Shown: positions 1 through 10,137 of the stretch, one piece after another
Layout of the letters: each line of letters starts with the position of its first letter
How positions within the stretch are numbered: position 1 is the stretch's first letter
NCBI RefSeq assembly: GCF_009905435.1
Contig: NZ_JAAAMT010000016.1
Location: 1-64,000 of the forward strand
Reading direction: 5' to 3'
DNA from: Pseudomonas sp. R5(2019)
GTDB taxonomy: Bacteria > Pseudomonadota > Gammaproteobacteria > Pseudomonadales > Pseudomonadaceae
DNA length: 64,000 nucleotides
The notes under the pieces: model-generated
Databases searched by the model: none
Seen by the model: the letters and a program-made list of their open reading frames with translations, nothing else
Told to the model about the DNA's origin: nothing
Made by a program: the position numbers and the translations under genes

Positions 1-122
1 CGCGATGGGCTGCGCAGCGGCCCCGGCGATTCTGAAATCATCTGCACTTGCTGGCTCAATCGCAGATGCCAATGGCCTCAGGGGCCGCTGCGCGGCCCAT
101 CGCGGCCAGGTCCGCTCCTACA
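1..122. repeat. Pseudomonas REP doublet, left end cut by window
   Basis: Two inverted copies of a GC-rich unit face each other. Bases 1-24 are the end of one copy and 81-122 are the opposite-strand copy, which ends in the signature GGTCCGCTCCTACA. The same unit recurs at 29698-29837 and 32892-32933. Such extragenic palindromes lie between genes throughout Pseudomonas genomes and can form hairpins. This one sits downstream of the hydrolase gene that ends at 188. Confidence 0.8.
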
Positions 123-187
123 CTGGCATTGGGGCTTGCCGGGACGCCGCACCGCCGCGATGAAGACCTTAAGGTTGTGGCGAGGCC

Positions 188-1480
188 TTAGTCCTTGGCC
201 ACTTCAGTCTTTCCCTGGCGTTTCTCAATGCCGTCGATCATGCGCTTGGCCAGTGCCGGGTAGTCTTCATCGAAGTGATGGCCACCGGGCAATTTCAGTT
301 TTTCGCCTACCGCGGTGGTGTCGGTGCAGCCGCTTTCGTCGGTCTCTTCTTCGCCGTAGACACACAGTACCTTGGCGCCCGGCATTTTCGCCATTTCAGG
401 GCCGGTCGGTGCTTCCTTGCCGGCGTTGCCCAGCCAGCCTTGCACTTCAATCTCGAAGCTGCCACTGCGGGCGAAGGCCAGCAGAACCACGGCATCGACG
501 CGCTCTTGCGCATCGGCGGGCAGGCGGTTGTAGATGGCCGGCAGCACGTCGGCGCCGAAGGAATAGCCGGCCAGCACGAAGCGCCTGGTGCCCCATTTTT
601 GCCGGTAGTGATGCATCAGCTCCACCAGGTCGGCGGCGCTTTCTTCCGGCGTCTTGTGCTGCCAGTAGTAGCGCAGGGTGTCGATGCCGACGACCGGATA
701 GCCCAGTTTCGCCATTTCACCGGCCACGTCACGATCCAGATCACGCCAGCCGCCGTCGCCCGACAGGAACAGGGTCACGGTGTCGGTGGTTTGTCCGGCC
801 GGCACTTCGACCACCGGGATCTTCACTGCATCGCCCTGTTCGCCCACCAGCAGCTTGTTCAGTTGGGATTGCAGGACCTGGGGCAGATGGATGTCGTAGT
901 CGCTGATGCTGGTTTCGGCATTTGGCTGATCGCGGACAAAGGCTGCGCTCGGGTCGTCCGGGTTGTCGTTCCAGGCAACGGTCCAGTGGCCGTGGGCGGC
1001 GGATTTGGGCAGTGCGGTGGTGCAACCGGGTTGTTCGAGGCTGAAACCGACCGAGACGGCCTGGGCCTTGTCGTCGTTCTGGTTGGCGAGCCAGTTCCAG
1101 GCCTGCGCCGCACCCGGGCCAATGCCGGCCACGATGGTAGCGGGACCGTCCAGTTGCTTGAGGGCGCCTTGCAGGGCTTGCTGCTGCAGGGTGCAGTCAT
1201 CCTTGGGCAGGATCACCTGAACGATCTGTGCCGAACCGCTTTGGCTCAGGTTCAACAGTTGCTTGGGGTTAAGGGCGTCTTCGGCCGGTACGGCCAGGGC
1301 TACCCGTGCCTTGATCCTGGTGCCCGGCACGACGCGCGTCATTGCGCTGCCGTCCGCTTGTGTCAGGGTTTGCAAAGAGGCCGGCGGGGCAGGGCGGGTC
1401 CAGACCCAAAAGGCAGCGCCGCAGGACAGCAACAGCACGATCACTGTTGCCAGTAAATGTCGCCAGTAGCGTTGAATCAT
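188..1480 (-). CDS. VirJ/AcvB-family periplasmic hydrolase, partner of MprF
   Basis: This 430-residue protein begins with a membrane anchor or signal segment (about residues 9-27). Its C-terminal half is an alpha/beta-hydrolase fold, with the nucleophile elbow GYSFGAD and a late histidine in GGHHFDED. The ATG overlaps the mprF stop by one base (TGATG), so the two genes are co-transcribed. In P. aeruginosa the equivalent gene PA0919, next to mprF (PA0920), encodes a periplasmic hydrolase that removes alanine from alanyl-phosphatidylglycerol. By family and position this protein should tune the same lipid modification. The older family name VirJ/AcvB comes from Agrobacterium. Function is inferred from synteny; the hydrolase fold is seen directly. 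Confidence 0.85.
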   Translation of the reverse strand: MIQRYWRHLLATVIVLLLSCGAAFWVWTRPAPPASLQTLTQADGSAMTRVVPGTRIKARVALAVPAEDALNPKQLLNLSQSGSAQIVQVILPKDDCTLQQQALQGALKQLDGPATIVAGIGPGAAQAWNWLANQNDDKAQAVSVGFSLEQPGCTTALPKSAAHGHWTVAWNDNPDDPSAAFVRDQPNAETSISDYDIHLPQVLQSQLNKLLVGEQGDAVKIPVVEVPAGQTTDTVTLFLSGDGGWRDLDRDVAGEMAKLGYPVVGIDTLRYYWQHKTPEESAADLVELMHHYRQKWGTRRFVLAGYSFGADVLPAIYNRLPADAQERVDAVVLLAFARSGSFEIEVQGWLGNAGKEAPTGPEMAKMPGAKVLCVYGEEETDESGCTDTTAVGEKLKLPGGHHFDEDYPALAKRMIDGIEKRQGKTEVAKD

Positions 1481-4122
1481 CAGCGTTTCACCAATCCAGT
1501 CAGGCCGCCTGCAATCAGCGCGGCAGTGTCGGCGAGCGCCACCAGCGGATCGAGTCCGGCGGGCACTGCCATATAACGGGGTTCCCAGTCAGGCTGGAAT
1601 TTGTCTTTGAAGCGGCGCAAGCCCTGGAAGTTATAGAGCTGTTCGCCGCGGCGGAACACCATCGAACCCAATCGCTGGGTAATCGGTGCGCCGCGCCGGG
1701 GTTGCAGGCCTGAAAGTGGCACCATGCCCAGACTGAAGCGTGCATATCCATGGTTTTTATAATGCTGGATCAAAGCGACCATCATGAACTCCATGGTCAG
1801 CTTCGGCGCCTCGGGGTGAGCGCGCATCAGGTCGAGGCTGGCCAGTTCATGGCTGTGGGTCTCGAGCAGGTTGGCGAACGCCACGGGGCGGCCTTCGAAA
1901 CGGATAATCGCAATGCGGAAATGCTGCAGGTATTCGGGGCTGAACCTGCCGAGCGAGAAGCCTTTTTCACGCACATTCTTGCCGGTCAGCCAGGCATCGG
2001 AAATCACTTTGAGCTCATCGAGCGGCGCCTGGTCGGGTTCGTGGATCTCCAGGCTCAGGCCGTCGCGCTCACCCCGGTTCCAGGTGTAGCGCAGGTCTTT
2101 CATCTCCTTGCCCTTGGCTTCAAGGTCAAAGCGCTTGAGATCCACCCGGGCTTCCTCGCCCAGCTTGATCGCGGTCAGGCCAATATCCATGTAGAACGGC
2201 AGGTTTTCCGCGCGAACCTGGTAGAACACCGGGCGGGCATGATGGATGTCGCACAGGTCGCGGAACTGCCAGATCATCTCGGCCCGTTGCTGTGCCGGTC
2301 CGATCGGGTCGTACAGGGCCACCAGGCTGCGGCCACGGCGGGCATACATCAGGTAGGCATTGTCATCGGGGTGAAACAGCAGCGCCTTGTCACCGGTCAG
2401 TGCCAGGCCACCGTCGGGCTGGTCCGAAGCCATCAGCACTTTGACCGCTTTATCCAGCTCGTCCTGGTTCGGCAGGTGGATGACCGGGCGTGCCGTGCGC
2501 AGCAGCCACGTCAGCGAAACGATCACCAGCAGCACCGCGCTGCCCAAGGCGGAGCGCAAACCGCGAGGGGCATCCGCATCGAGGGTGAACTGCCACCACA
2601 ACTGATGGCTGTAAGGCACATCCTGATAGGCAAACAGCAGCAGCCAGATCGAGGCCCCAACCACGCAGGCACTGGCCACCAGATAGATCGGCGAGAAGGG
2701 CAGCTCCATCAACCGGCTGGGGCGATAGAACGAGCGGCGGAAGACAGCCAGCAGGCACGCGGTCAATGTCAGCAGGCTGGCTTCTTCCCAGTCGAAGCCC
2801 TTGAGCAGTGACAGCAGCGCGCCGGCGAGCAGCAGTACGGTGGTGAGGATCCAGGCGGCCGACAGGCGCCGACGCAGGCCTTGGGCCAGCAGTAGGCACA
2901 GCACGCCGATCAGGCTGGCACCAAAGTGCGAGGCATCGATCAGCCGATGCGGAATCAGAAAGCCCAAGTGCTCCAGGCGTGTGTCGATTTCGGGGGTTAC
3001 CCCGGAAAACAGCAGCACCACGCCAGACAGAAAGACCAGCACCGCTAGTACCGGTGCTGCAAGCCCCGAGGCCACGCGAATGGCTTGGCGGGCGAACAGA
3101 AAGCGCTTGGCTTCATTACCCAGCAGGATGATGCAAGCCAGCAGCAGTGGCAGCAGCACATAAAAGAGGCGATAGAGCAGCAGGGCGGCGGCCAGCGGCG
3201 CGGCGCCCAGTTGATTGGCGAAGGCGGCCAGCAGGATCGCCTCGAACACACCCACGCCACCGGGGACATGGCTGAGTACGCCTGCGGCCAGGGCCAGCAG
3301 ATAGACCAGCAAGAAGGTCGCGAAAGGTGGGGTTTCGGGCAGCAGCAAATACAGGACAGTGGCTGCCGCCGCGACGTCAAGCGCGGTGATCACCAGCTGC
3401 AGCAGGGTCAGGCGCAGACCCGGCAGGCGCAGCGTGCGGCGGCCGATCTTGACCAGCAGGTTATCGGCCAGCGGTTGTTCCGGCAGGCGTCGGCGGTAGA
3501 TGCCATAGCCCAGCAGGACGCTCAGGGCCAGTACGGCAACGGACACGCCGGCCAACAATGCTGGCGCGATGCCCAAGGCGGTCGAGGCGGCTTGCAAGTC
3601 GCTCAAGGTGGCAAGCGCGGCCAACGGTGGCAAGGCGCAACCCAGCGAGAGGCTGGCGAACAGCGTCATGCGTGCGACTTCGCCGGCACCGACGCCATGG
3701 CGCGCATACAGGCGGTAACGAACCGAGCCGCCGGAAAGCAACGACAGGCCAATGGCGTTGCCGATGGCAAATGCGGTAAAGCCGCCCATGGCGAGTGTCC
3801 TGGGCGCCAGTTGAACATTGGCATAACGGCTGGCCGACCATTCGTAACCCAGCAGGATCACAAAGCCTGCGACAGCTGCTGCAAACGCGCCTGCGAGCGA
3901 AGGCAGCGGGACGTTGAGCAGTGAGTCGTGCAGGGCGTAGATGTCCAGCTCGCTGAGCATGTGTCGACAGGCAATCAGGGCGATGCCAAACAACAGCAGG
4001 GTCACGGCCAGCCCGATAGGCTGGCGATACTGGCTCAGCAGTTCCAGCCAGCGCAGGCGCTTGGGGTTCAGGGAGGGTGGGGCAGTCACGGGAGCTTCTG
4101 CATCAGGCAATTGCGAGCGCAT
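1480..4122 (-). CDS. mprF: Bifunctional aminoacyl-phosphatidylglycerol synthase/flippase MprF
   Basis: The protein has 880 residues from the chosen start. Its N-terminal two thirds is a series of hydrophobic helices (the flippase part), and its C-terminal third is a soluble DUF2156-type aminoacyl-transfer domain. It moves an amino acid from a charged tRNA to phosphatidylglycerol and flips the product outward, lowering membrane negative charge and giving resistance to cationic peptides. The P. aeruginosa enzyme uses alanine. I prefer the ATG at 4122 to the upstream ATG at 4161, because AGAGG lies seven bases before it and the length then matches the roughly 881-residue P. aeruginosa protein. 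The downstream hydrolase gene overlaps it. Whether alanine or lysine is used cannot be read from the sequence. Confidence 0.92.
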   Translation of the reverse strand: MRSQLPDAEAPVTAPPSLNPKRLRWLELLSQYRQPIGLAVTLLLFGIALIACRHMLSELDIYALHDSLLNVPLPSLAGAFAAAVAGFVILLGYEWSASRYANVQLAPRTLAMGGFTAFAIGNAIGLSLLSGGSVRYRLYARHGVGAGEVARMTLFASLSLGCALPPLAALATLSDLQAASTALGIAPALLAGVSVAVLALSVLLGYGIYRRRLPEQPLADNLLVKIGRRTLRLPGLRLTLLQLVITALDVAAAATVLYLLLPETPPFATFLLVYLLALAAGVLSHVPGGVGVFEAILLAAFANQLGAAPLAAALLLYRLFYVLLPLLLACIILLGNEAKRFLFARQAIRVASGLAAPVLAVLVFLSGVVLLFSGVTPEIDTRLEHLGFLIPHRLIDASHFGASLIGVLCLLLAQGLRRRLSAAWILTTVLLLAGALLSLLKGFDWEEASLLTLTACLLAVFRRSFYRPSRLMELPFSPIYLVASACVVGASIWLLLFAYQDVPYSHQLWWQFTLDADAPRGLRSALGSAVLLVIVSLTWLLRTARPVIHLPNQDELDKAVKVLMASDQPDGGLALTGDKALLFHPDDNAYLMYARRGRSLVALYDPIGPAQQRAEMIWQFRDLCDIHHARPVFYQVRAENLPFYMDIGLTAIKLGEEARVDLKRFDLEAKGKEMKDLRYTWNRGERDGLSLEIHEPDQAPLDELKVISDAWLTGKNVREKGFSLGRFSPEYLQHFRIAIIRFEGRPVAFANLLETHSHELASLDLMRAHPEAPKLTMEFMMVALIQHYKNHGYARFSLGMVPLSGLQPRRGAPITQRLGSMVFRRGEQLYNFQGLRRFKDKFQPDWEPRYMAVPAGLDPLVALADTAALIAGGLTGLVKR

Positions 4123-4311
4123 CAATAACCTCTGGGATTGTGCGCCCAAGGATGGAAACATCCAGCCACGTTACCAATCCCTCTGAAAAAATGATTCCGG
4201 ATGTTACCTGCATGGTGATAGCTAGGCGATGGCAGGCGGTCTCCATGGAAAAATATTCATAAAGCCGCAAGTCTTGGCTGGAAAGCCTAGGTGAGTTTTT
4301 TCGACACAACG

Positions 4312-4343
4312 AAAAAAGGCCACTTTTTCAAGTGGCCTTTCTC
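4312..4343 (-). terminator. Rho-independent terminator of the first tRNA-fMet gene
   Basis: On the reverse strand GGCCACTT and AAGTGGCC form a stem with an A-rich loop, followed by a run of T. It lies 8 bases after the CCA end of the tRNA. An identical copy follows the second tRNA gene at 4522-4554. Confidence 0.8.
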
Positions 4344-4350
4344 GTATAAC

Positions 4351-4427
<77 letters not shown>

Positions 4428-4439
4428 TCTGTGGGGCGT

Positions 4440-4467
4440 ATTCTATAGACATCGAATGCCATGTCAA
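4440..4467 (-). promoter_or_regulatory. Sigma-70 promoter of tRNA-fMet copy 1
   Basis: On the reverse strand there is TTGACA, a 16-base spacer and TAGAAT, ending 12 bases before the mature tRNA. The same boxes and spacing occur before copy 2. Confidence 0.75.
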
Positions 4468-4521
4468 TGATTAATAACGAAATTGAATAAATTAATCGCT
4501 GGCGGTCATATAGCGCGCAAC

Positions 4522-4554
4522 GAAAAAAGGCCACTTTTTCAAGTGGCCTTTCTC
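4522..4554 (-). terminator. Terminator of the second tRNA-fMet gene
   Basis: Same stem, loop and T-run as the terminator at 4312-4343. It separates the two tRNA units, so they are probably transcribed separately. Confidence 0.8.
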
Positions 4555-4561
4555 GTATAAC

Positions 4562-4638
<77 letters not shown>

Positions 4639-4651
4639 TCTGTGTGGTCGA

Positions 4652-4679
4652 ATTCTACAGCGTTCAGCGCTTGTGTCAA
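4652..4679 (-). promoter_or_regulatory. Sigma-70 promoter of tRNA-fMet copy 2
   Basis: On the reverse strand TTGACA and TAGAAT are separated by 16 bases, a near-consensus promoter 14 bases before the tRNA. The rest of the gap up to dinB at 4897 shows no gene. Confidence 0.75.
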
Positions 4680-4896
4680 ATGCTAATTTCGAGAAATTCT
4701 TTTTTGTTCAGATGCTTAGCGACGTCTTGTTGCCCGGCAAGACAGGTGCGCCGGGCCTTTCAGGGCAGATAGGTGGTTTTTGTGCGGTCGAATTTATTCG
4801 CTGCTTGCAGAGAAAACCCGCTGCGTTGCTGTAAGCCGGGTAGGGGGCGATGAGATACTGCGTCAGATTTCTCTTCTATATATGCCACGGCCAGCC

Positions 4897-5958
4897 ATGA
4901 CCCAACGCAAAATCATTCATGTCGACTGCGATTGCTTCTACGCGGCTATCGAAATGCGTGACAACCCAACGCTTGCCGGCCGGCCCATGGCGGTGGGTGG
5001 GTCGGCGGATCGGCGCGGGGTGATTGCGACTTGTAATTACGAGGCGAGGGCGTTCGGGGTTCGCTCCGCGATGGCGTCCGGCCATGCGCTCAAACTGTGC
5101 CCGGACTTGTTGATCGTCAAGCCGAGGATGGACGTCTATAAAGAGGTCTCTCGGGAAATCCAGGGCATCTTTCGTGATTACACCGACCTGATCGAGCCGC
5201 TGTCGTTGGATGAGGCGTATCTGGACGTCTCCCAGAGCCCCCACTTTTCCGGTAGCGCCACCCGCATTGCCGAAGATATCCGGCGAAAGGTCGCCCAGCG
5301 ACTGCACATCACCGTCTCGGCGGGCGTGGCGCCCAATAAATTCCTGGCCAAGATTGCCAGTGACTGGCGCAAGCCCAATGGGCTTTTCGTCATCACGCCG
5401 AACGAGGTCGAGGACTTTGTGGCGACCTTGCCCGTGAGCAAGCTTCATGGCGTCGGTAAGGTAACTGCCGACAAGCTGGGTCGTCTGGGTATTTTGACCT
5501 GCAGCGATTTGCGCGACTGGGCCAAACTGGCGTTGGTGCGGGAGTTTGGCAGCTTTGGCGAGCGGCTCTGGAGCCTGGCGCGCGGAATCGATGATCGCCC
5601 GGTGCAGAACGATAACCGTCGCCAGTCCGTCAGCGTCGAGAACACCTATGACACCGATTTGCCTGACCTTGCCAGTTGCCTTGCGAGGTTGCCTGAGTTG
5701 ATGGCGTCGCTGGTTGGGCGAATGGCGCGTATCGATGACAGTTATCGTCCAGGCAAGCCTTTCGTCAAAGTGAAGTTCCATGACTTTACCCAGACAACAC
5801 TGGAGCAGGCGGGAGCAGGGCGTGATCTTGAGAGCTATCAGCAGTTGTTGACCCAGGCGTTTGCGCGGGGCGACAAGCCGGTTCGCTTGCTGGGGATTGG
5901 CGTGCGTTTGCAGGATCTGCGCGGGGCTCATGAACAACTGGAGTTGTTCGAGCGATAG
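4897..5958 (+). CDS. dinB: DNA polymerase IV (Y family)
   Basis: This 353-residue error-prone polymerase performs translesion synthesis past damaged template. The N-terminus carries the metal-binding HVDCDCFYAA motif, and SLDEAYLDV contains the second catalytic acidic pair. Helix-hairpin-helix and little-finger regions follow. I use the ATG at 4897 (start MTQRKIIHVD), where the family normally begins, rather than an in-frame ATG about 39 codons upstream that would add an unrelated leader. I see no clear LexA box directly upstream. The next gene is on the opposite strand. Confidence 0.96.
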   Translation: MTQRKIIHVDCDCFYAAIEMRDNPTLAGRPMAVGGSADRRGVIATCNYEARAFGVRSAMASGHALKLCPDLLIVKPRMDVYKEVSREIQGIFRDYTDLIEPLSLDEAYLDVSQSPHFSGSATRIAEDIRRKVAQRLHITVSAGVAPNKFLAKIASDWRKPNGLFVITPNEVEDFVATLPVSKLHGVGKVTADKLGRLGILTCSDLRDWAKLALVREFGSFGERLWSLARGIDDRPVQNDNRRQSVSVENTYDTDLPDLASCLARLPELMASLVGRMARIDDSYRPGKPFVKVKFHDFTQTTLEQAGAGRDLESYQQLLTQAFARGDKPVRLLGIGVRLQDLRGAHEQLELFER

Positions 5959-5997
5959 ATCAGCCTGCACTGCGATCACGGTACAGGCTGTTCAGTT

Positions 5998-6948
5998 TCA
6001 GGCGCCGGGGTCGGCAACCAGTCGACCGGCGTTCTTGGTCAGCGACTTGAGAAACTCCTGTTGAAGTTCCGGGTCGTTGCGAGTCAGCTCGATCAGGCTC
6101 TGTTCCAGTTCGCTGGCTTCTTCTTCCATTCCCAGTTCAGACAGGCGCTTGACCCGGTGAACCCATTGGCCGACATCGTCGTCTTCCAGGTCATCGAAAA
6201 TCAGCGCATGCGCTTCGACCAGCTTGCTGCGCAGTTGGCCGCTCAAGAGCAGGCTGGCATCGGCGTGGGTCGTCTCGTCTTCATCGTTGATACGCAAGTG
6301 CAATGTGCCAACGCGGGTCAGGTCCTGTTCCGAGAACGGGCTGTCCAGCAGGTTCAAGCGCAGTACCCCGTTGCGATCGGTGCTCAACTCGTAAGTCTTC
6401 TTGCCAGCCTGGACTTCAACCGGGCGCTCGCTCCACGGCAGGCTGGTGTATTCGCGACGTTTGTCCCGTTGGGTTTCATCGATACCGGCCAGGTTTTGCT
6501 GGGCGCGACCATTGGACTGCGCGTTCATGAACGGGTTGAGCCCGGCAAAGCCATAGCCCAGCCAGTCACGGGTGATGCTGTCAGGCAGGGTGCCAAGCGC
6601 CAACACGTTGACCACGTTGGCGCCGATACCGGCCACCACCGCGACCGCACCCAGCGGAATCTCGTAGATTTCCCGCCAGGCCTGGTAGGGGGTGTAGCGA
6701 TCGTAGTGTCGGGTGACTTCGAACTCGGTCACTTCGAAGGTTTTCTGTTCGTGAATTCGAACCCGGCGCTGCGGCAGCTCAAGGACCTTGGGCTCACCAA
6801 CATCGATCTGCAGGCTATGGTCGAGCAGTTTGCGCTCGACACGGTCCTCGTGCTCGCTGCGCTGGGACATCTGGTTGGCACAACCGCCCAGAAGCATGGC
6901 GCCGCACAGTACGACGCCCCCGAGGTGAATGCTACTTCGCTTGAACAT
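5998..6948 (-). CDS. Conserved Pseudomonas lipoprotein of unknown function
   Basis: The protein has 316 residues with a lipoprotein signal peptide ending in LLGGC, so Cys23 would be lipidated. After the signal there is a soluble region, a short hydrophobic stretch near residues 95-125 (PLGAVAVVAGIGANVVNVLA), and an acidic C-terminus rich in Glu, Asp and Leu that is probably helical. I recognise no catalytic motif. It lies 18 bases downstream of proS on the same strand and may be read from the same transcript. Confidence 0.8.
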   Translation of the reverse strand: MFKRSSIHLGGVVLCGAMLLGGCANQMSQRSEHEDRVERKLLDHSLQIDVGEPKVLELPQRRVRIHEQKTFEVTEFEVTRHYDRYTPYQAWREIYEIPLGAVAVVAGIGANVVNVLALGTLPDSITRDWLGYGFAGLNPFMNAQSNGRAQQNLAGIDETQRDKRREYTSLPWSERPVEVQAGKKTYELSTDRNGVLRLNLLDSPFSEQDLTRVGTLHLRINDEDETTHADASLLLSGQLRSKLVEAHALIFDDLEDDDVGQWVHRVKRLSELGMEEEASELEQSLIELTRNDPELQQEFLKSLTKNAGRLVADPGA

Positions 6949-6966
6949 GATTGCTCTTGATAGTAA

Positions 6967-8682
6967 TCAGCGACGAATACGGGCTTGCAGGAACGACAGT
7001 ACCTCGGCGATCGGCACGGCGTGCGCTTCGCCTTCGGTACGGCTCTTGTATTCAAGATTGCCTTCGGCCAGGGTGCGATCGCTGACAACGATGCGATGCG
7101 GGATACCGATCAGTTCCATGTCGGCGAACTTGATGCCAGGGCTGGTCTTCTTGTCACGGTCATCCAGCAGGACTTCGAAGCCGGCAGCCGTCAGTTCTGC
7201 ATAGAGCTTGTCAGTGGCTTCGCGAACCACGTCGGTCTCGTAGCGCAGAGGAACCAGAGCGATCTGGAACGGTGCAAGGGTGTCGCTCCAGATAATGCCA
7301 CCTTCGTCGTAATTCTGTTCGATGGCCGCGGCAACGACGCGCGAGACACCAATGCCGTAGCAACCCATGGTCAGGGTAACCGGCTTGCCGTTCTCGCCCA
7401 GCACCTGGCACTTCATTGCTTCGCTGTACTTGGTGCCCAACTGGAAGATGTGGCCGACTTCAATGCCGCGCTTGATGACCAGCGTGCCCTGGCCGTCCGG
7501 GCTCGGGTCACCTTCGACCACGTTACGCAGGTCGGCAACGGCCGGAACCGGCAGGTCGCGCTCCCAGTTGACGCCGAAGTAGTGCTTGTCGTCGATGTTG
7601 GCGCCAATGGCGAAGTCGCTCATCAGTTCAACGGAACGGTCGATGATGCATGGCAGTGGCAGGTTCAGCGGGCCAAGGGAGCCTGCGCCAGCACCGATGG
7701 CGGTGCGCAGTTCGGCTTCGGAGGCCATGACCAGCGGGTTGGCAACTTGTTCCAGGTTGGCGGCCTTGATTTCGTTTAGTTCGTGGTCGCCACGAATGAT
7801 CAGGGCGATCAGCTTGCCTTCTTCGGCAGCGTGCACGACCAGGGTCTTGATGGTTTTCTCGATCGGCAGACCGTAGCCTTCCACCAACTGGGCAATGGTC
7901 TTGGCGTCAGGCGTATCGATCAGACGCAGCTCTTCAGTGGCGGCGGGGCGCGAAGTTTCACGTGGCAGCGCTTCGGCTTTCTCGATGTTGGCGGCGTAGT
8001 CGGAGGTATCGCTGAAAGCGATGTCGTCTTCACCGGAGTCGGCCAGTACGTGGAACTCGTGGGAGCCGGTACCGCCGATGGAACCGGTGTCGGCCTGGAC
8101 GGGGCGGAAATTCAGGCCCAGGCGGCTGAACACGTTGCAGTACGCCTGGTGCATGCGGTCATAGGTGACTTGCAGGGATGCCTGGTCAACGTGGAAGGAA
8201 TAGGCATCCTTCATGATGAACTCGCGTCCGCGCATCAGACCGAAGCGTGGGCGAATTTCGTCACGGAATTTGGTCTGGATCTGGTACATGTTGATGGGCA
8301 GCTGCTTGTAGCTGTTCAGCTCGTTGCGCGCCAGATCAGTGATGACTTCTTCGTGGGTAGGGCCAGCGCAGAAATCGCGGTCGTGGCGATCCTTCATGCG
8401 CAGCAGTTCCGGGCCGTACTGCTCCCAGCGGCCGGACTCCTGCCAGAGTTCGGCAGGCTGGATGCCAGGCATCAATACTTCAAGGGCTCCGGCGGCGTTC
8501 ATTTCTTCGCGAACGACAGCCTCTACCTTGCGCATCACCCGAAGGCCCATCGGCAGCCAGGTGTAAAGACCGGATGCAAGTTTACGGATCATGCCTGCCC
8601 GCAGCATGAGCTGGTGGCTGATGACGACCGCGTCGGAAGGGGTTTCTTTCTGAGTGGCGAGCAAATATTGACTGGTGCGCAT
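6967..8682 (-). CDS. proS: Prolyl-tRNA synthetase
   Basis: This 571-residue class II synthetase charges tRNA-Pro. Motif 2 (with the [17 protein letters not shown] segment) and motif 3 ([13 protein letters not shown]) are visible. The long insertion between motifs 2 and 3 is the editing domain typical of the bacterial form, which hydrolyses Ala-tRNA-Pro. The anticodon-binding domain lies at the C-terminus. Length and start ([13 protein letters not shown]) match the family. It is flanked by the OprD porin gene as in P. aeruginosa PA0956/PA0958. Confidence 0.97.
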   Translation of the reverse strand: MRTSQYLLATQKETPSDAVVISHQLMLRAGMIRKLASGLYTWLPMGLRVMRKVEAVVREEMNAAGALEVLMPGIQPAELWQESGRWEQYGPELLRMKDRHDRDFCAGPTHEEVITDLARNELNSYKQLPINMYQIQTKFRDEIRPRFGLMRGREFIMKDAYSFHVDQASLQVTYDRMHQAYCNVFSRLGLNFRPVQADTGSIGGTGSHEFHVLADSGEDDIAFSDTSDYAANIEKAEALPRETSRPAATEELRLIDTPDAKTIAQLVEGYGLPIEKTIKTLVVHAAEEGKLIALIIRGDHELNEIKAANLEQVANPLVMASEAELRTAIGAGAGSLGPLNLPLPCIIDRSVELMSDFAIGANIDDKHYFGVNWERDLPVPAVADLRNVVEGDPSPDGQGTLVIKRGIEVGHIFQLGTKYSEAMKCQVLGENGKPVTLTMGCYGIGVSRVVAAAIEQNYDEGGIIWSDTLAPFQIALVPLRYETDVVREATDKLYAELTAAGFEVLLDDRDKKTSPGIKFADMELIGIPHRIVVSDRTLAEGNLEYKSRTEGEAHAVPIAEVLSFLQARIRR

Positions 8683-8808
8683 GGTTGGCCGTTGTCGGTT
8701 GCTGAAGACTGAAATGACCCGGCATTGTACGGTGGTGATCCGGTTGCGTACAGGCGTGCGCGGGCTTGCGGTGCCCCAACGCGTCAGCTCATTTCCCTTA
8801 TATAAAGG

Positions 8809-8833
8809 AAAAGCCCGGCAGAGCCGGGCTTTT
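8809..8833 (-). terminator. Terminator after the OprD-type porin
   Basis: AAAAGCCCGGC and GCCGGGCTTTT form an 11-base perfect stem with a three-base loop, 30 bases beyond the porin stop codon. Flanking A and T runs let it work in both directions. Confidence 0.85.
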
Positions 8834-8862
8834 CAGGGTGTTGCGACGCACTGATTTCCGTA

Positions 8863-10137
8863 TTACAGGATGTTCAGTGGGTACTGAGCGATCAGGCGCA
8901 GTTCGTCGATCGAAGGCGAGCCGTAGTAAACGCCATCGGACGAGCGGTAGGTCGCTTGACGAATGCGCAGGCTCAGGTCCTTGGCAGGGCCTTCCTGGAA
9001 GACGTATTTGGCTTCGATATCGCGTTCCCATTCCTTACCGTTGTCGGTGCCGGCAACGTGTGCGTCGGTACCTTTGACATAGCGAGTCATGAAGCTCAGG
9101 CCAGGAATGCCGAAGCTTGCCATGTTCAGGTCATAACGAACCTGGTACGACTTCTCGTTTTCAGCGTTGAAGTCGGAACGAGCGATGGAGTTGGCCAGGA
9201 AGATGGTGCCGCCGCCGTCTACGCCATAACCGTAGTCGCCGTCGCCTTGCACTTTCTGGTAAGCCAGGGTGAAGGTGTGAGCGGTCAGGAAGGTATAGGC
9301 TGCCGACAGGCTGTACGCGTTGTTGTCCAGCTCGTCGCCGTCGAACGCCGCGTAGTTGGTAGTGCCATCGCTCTTGGTGTTGTAGAGGTTGAAGTCAAAC
9401 ACCAGGCCAGTACCTTCACCCAGAGGCAGGGCGTAGTTGACGTTGGTATACCACTTTTTCCAGAAGTCTTCGGTTTCTGCGTAGTACAGGCTGGCGCTCA
9501 GGCTGTCGGTGATGGCGTAGGTGCCACCGACGAAGTCAGTCTTGGTCAGGCCCAGGCTGTCATGGAAGGTCTGATTTTGAGCGTTGATCGCGGTGAAGTG
9601 ACCGGCGTTCAGCTCCAGGCCATTGATTTCCTTGCTGTTCAGCGACACGCCTTCAGCAACTTCTGGCAGCAGGCGGCTGTCGTCAGTGGCGAAAACAGGC
9701 ACGGTGGTGTACTGGTCGCCGGCCTTCAGGACGGTGTCGGAGATACGCATTTTGACCGCGCCGCCAGCTTCGGAGTACTCGTCTTGCGAGCGGCCGTCGG
9801 AACCAGTGGGGAACAGGCCAGTGCCGTTGCGGCCGCGACCGCTGTCCAGTTTCACGCCCAGCAGGCCGATGGCGTCAACGCCGAAGCCTACGGTGCCTTG
9901 GGTAAAGCCGGATTGGTATAGAGCGTTGAAGCCCAGGCCGGTTTCGCGAGTGTAGCTCCGCGAACCAGGTGCGTTGTTGCGGAAGTCGCGGCTGAAATAA
10001 AGCGCACGGGTAGTGACGTTGAAGGTGCTGTCGTCAACAAAGCCCTTCGATTCGGACTGGCTGGAGGCGCTAGCCATTTGAGTGCCGGTTGCTGCAGCTA
10101 CGGCGAGGGCGATCATGCTCCACTTCATCACGCGCAT
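8863..10137 (-). CDS. OprD-family outer-membrane porin
   Basis: This 424-residue precursor has a signal peptide cleaved near MASA. The mature protein has the family start (GFVDDSTFNVTTRALYFSRD) and alternating amphipathic strands of an 18-stranded barrel, ending in an aromatic-rich C-terminus. OprD-family channels admit specific small solutes; P. aeruginosa OprD itself takes basic amino acids and carbapenems. The position beside proS matches PA0958 (OprD), so an orthologue is likely, but paralogues are many and the substrate is not proven. The start at 10137 has GGAG nine bases upstream. Confidence 0.9.
   Translation of the reverse strand: MRVMKWSMIALAVAAATGTQMASASSQSESKGFVDDSTFNVTTRALYFSRDFRNNAPGSRSYTRETGLGFNALYQSGFTQGTVGFGVDAIGLLGVKLDSGRGRNGTGLFPTGSDGRSQDEYSEAGGAVKMRISDTVLKAGDQYTTVPVFATDDSRLLPEVAEGVSLNSKEINGLELNAGHFTAINAQNQTFHDSLGLTKTDFVGGTYAITDSLSASLYYAETEDFWKKWYTNVNYALPLGEGTGLVFDFNLYNTKSDGTTNYAAFDGDELDNNAYSLSAAYTFLTAHTFTLAYQKVQGDGDYGYGVDGGGTIFLANSIARSDFNAENEKSYQVRYDLNMASFGIPGLSFMTRYVKGTDAHVAGTDNGKEWERDIEAKYVFQEGPAKDLSLRIRQATYRSSDGVYYGSPSIDELRLIAQYPLNIL

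Noticed and set aside
275..1456. Forward frame of 393 codons opposite the VirJ-like gene
   Set aside because: It is a shadow of the real reverse-strand gene, with Gly/Ala/Arg-rich unfamily-like sequence.
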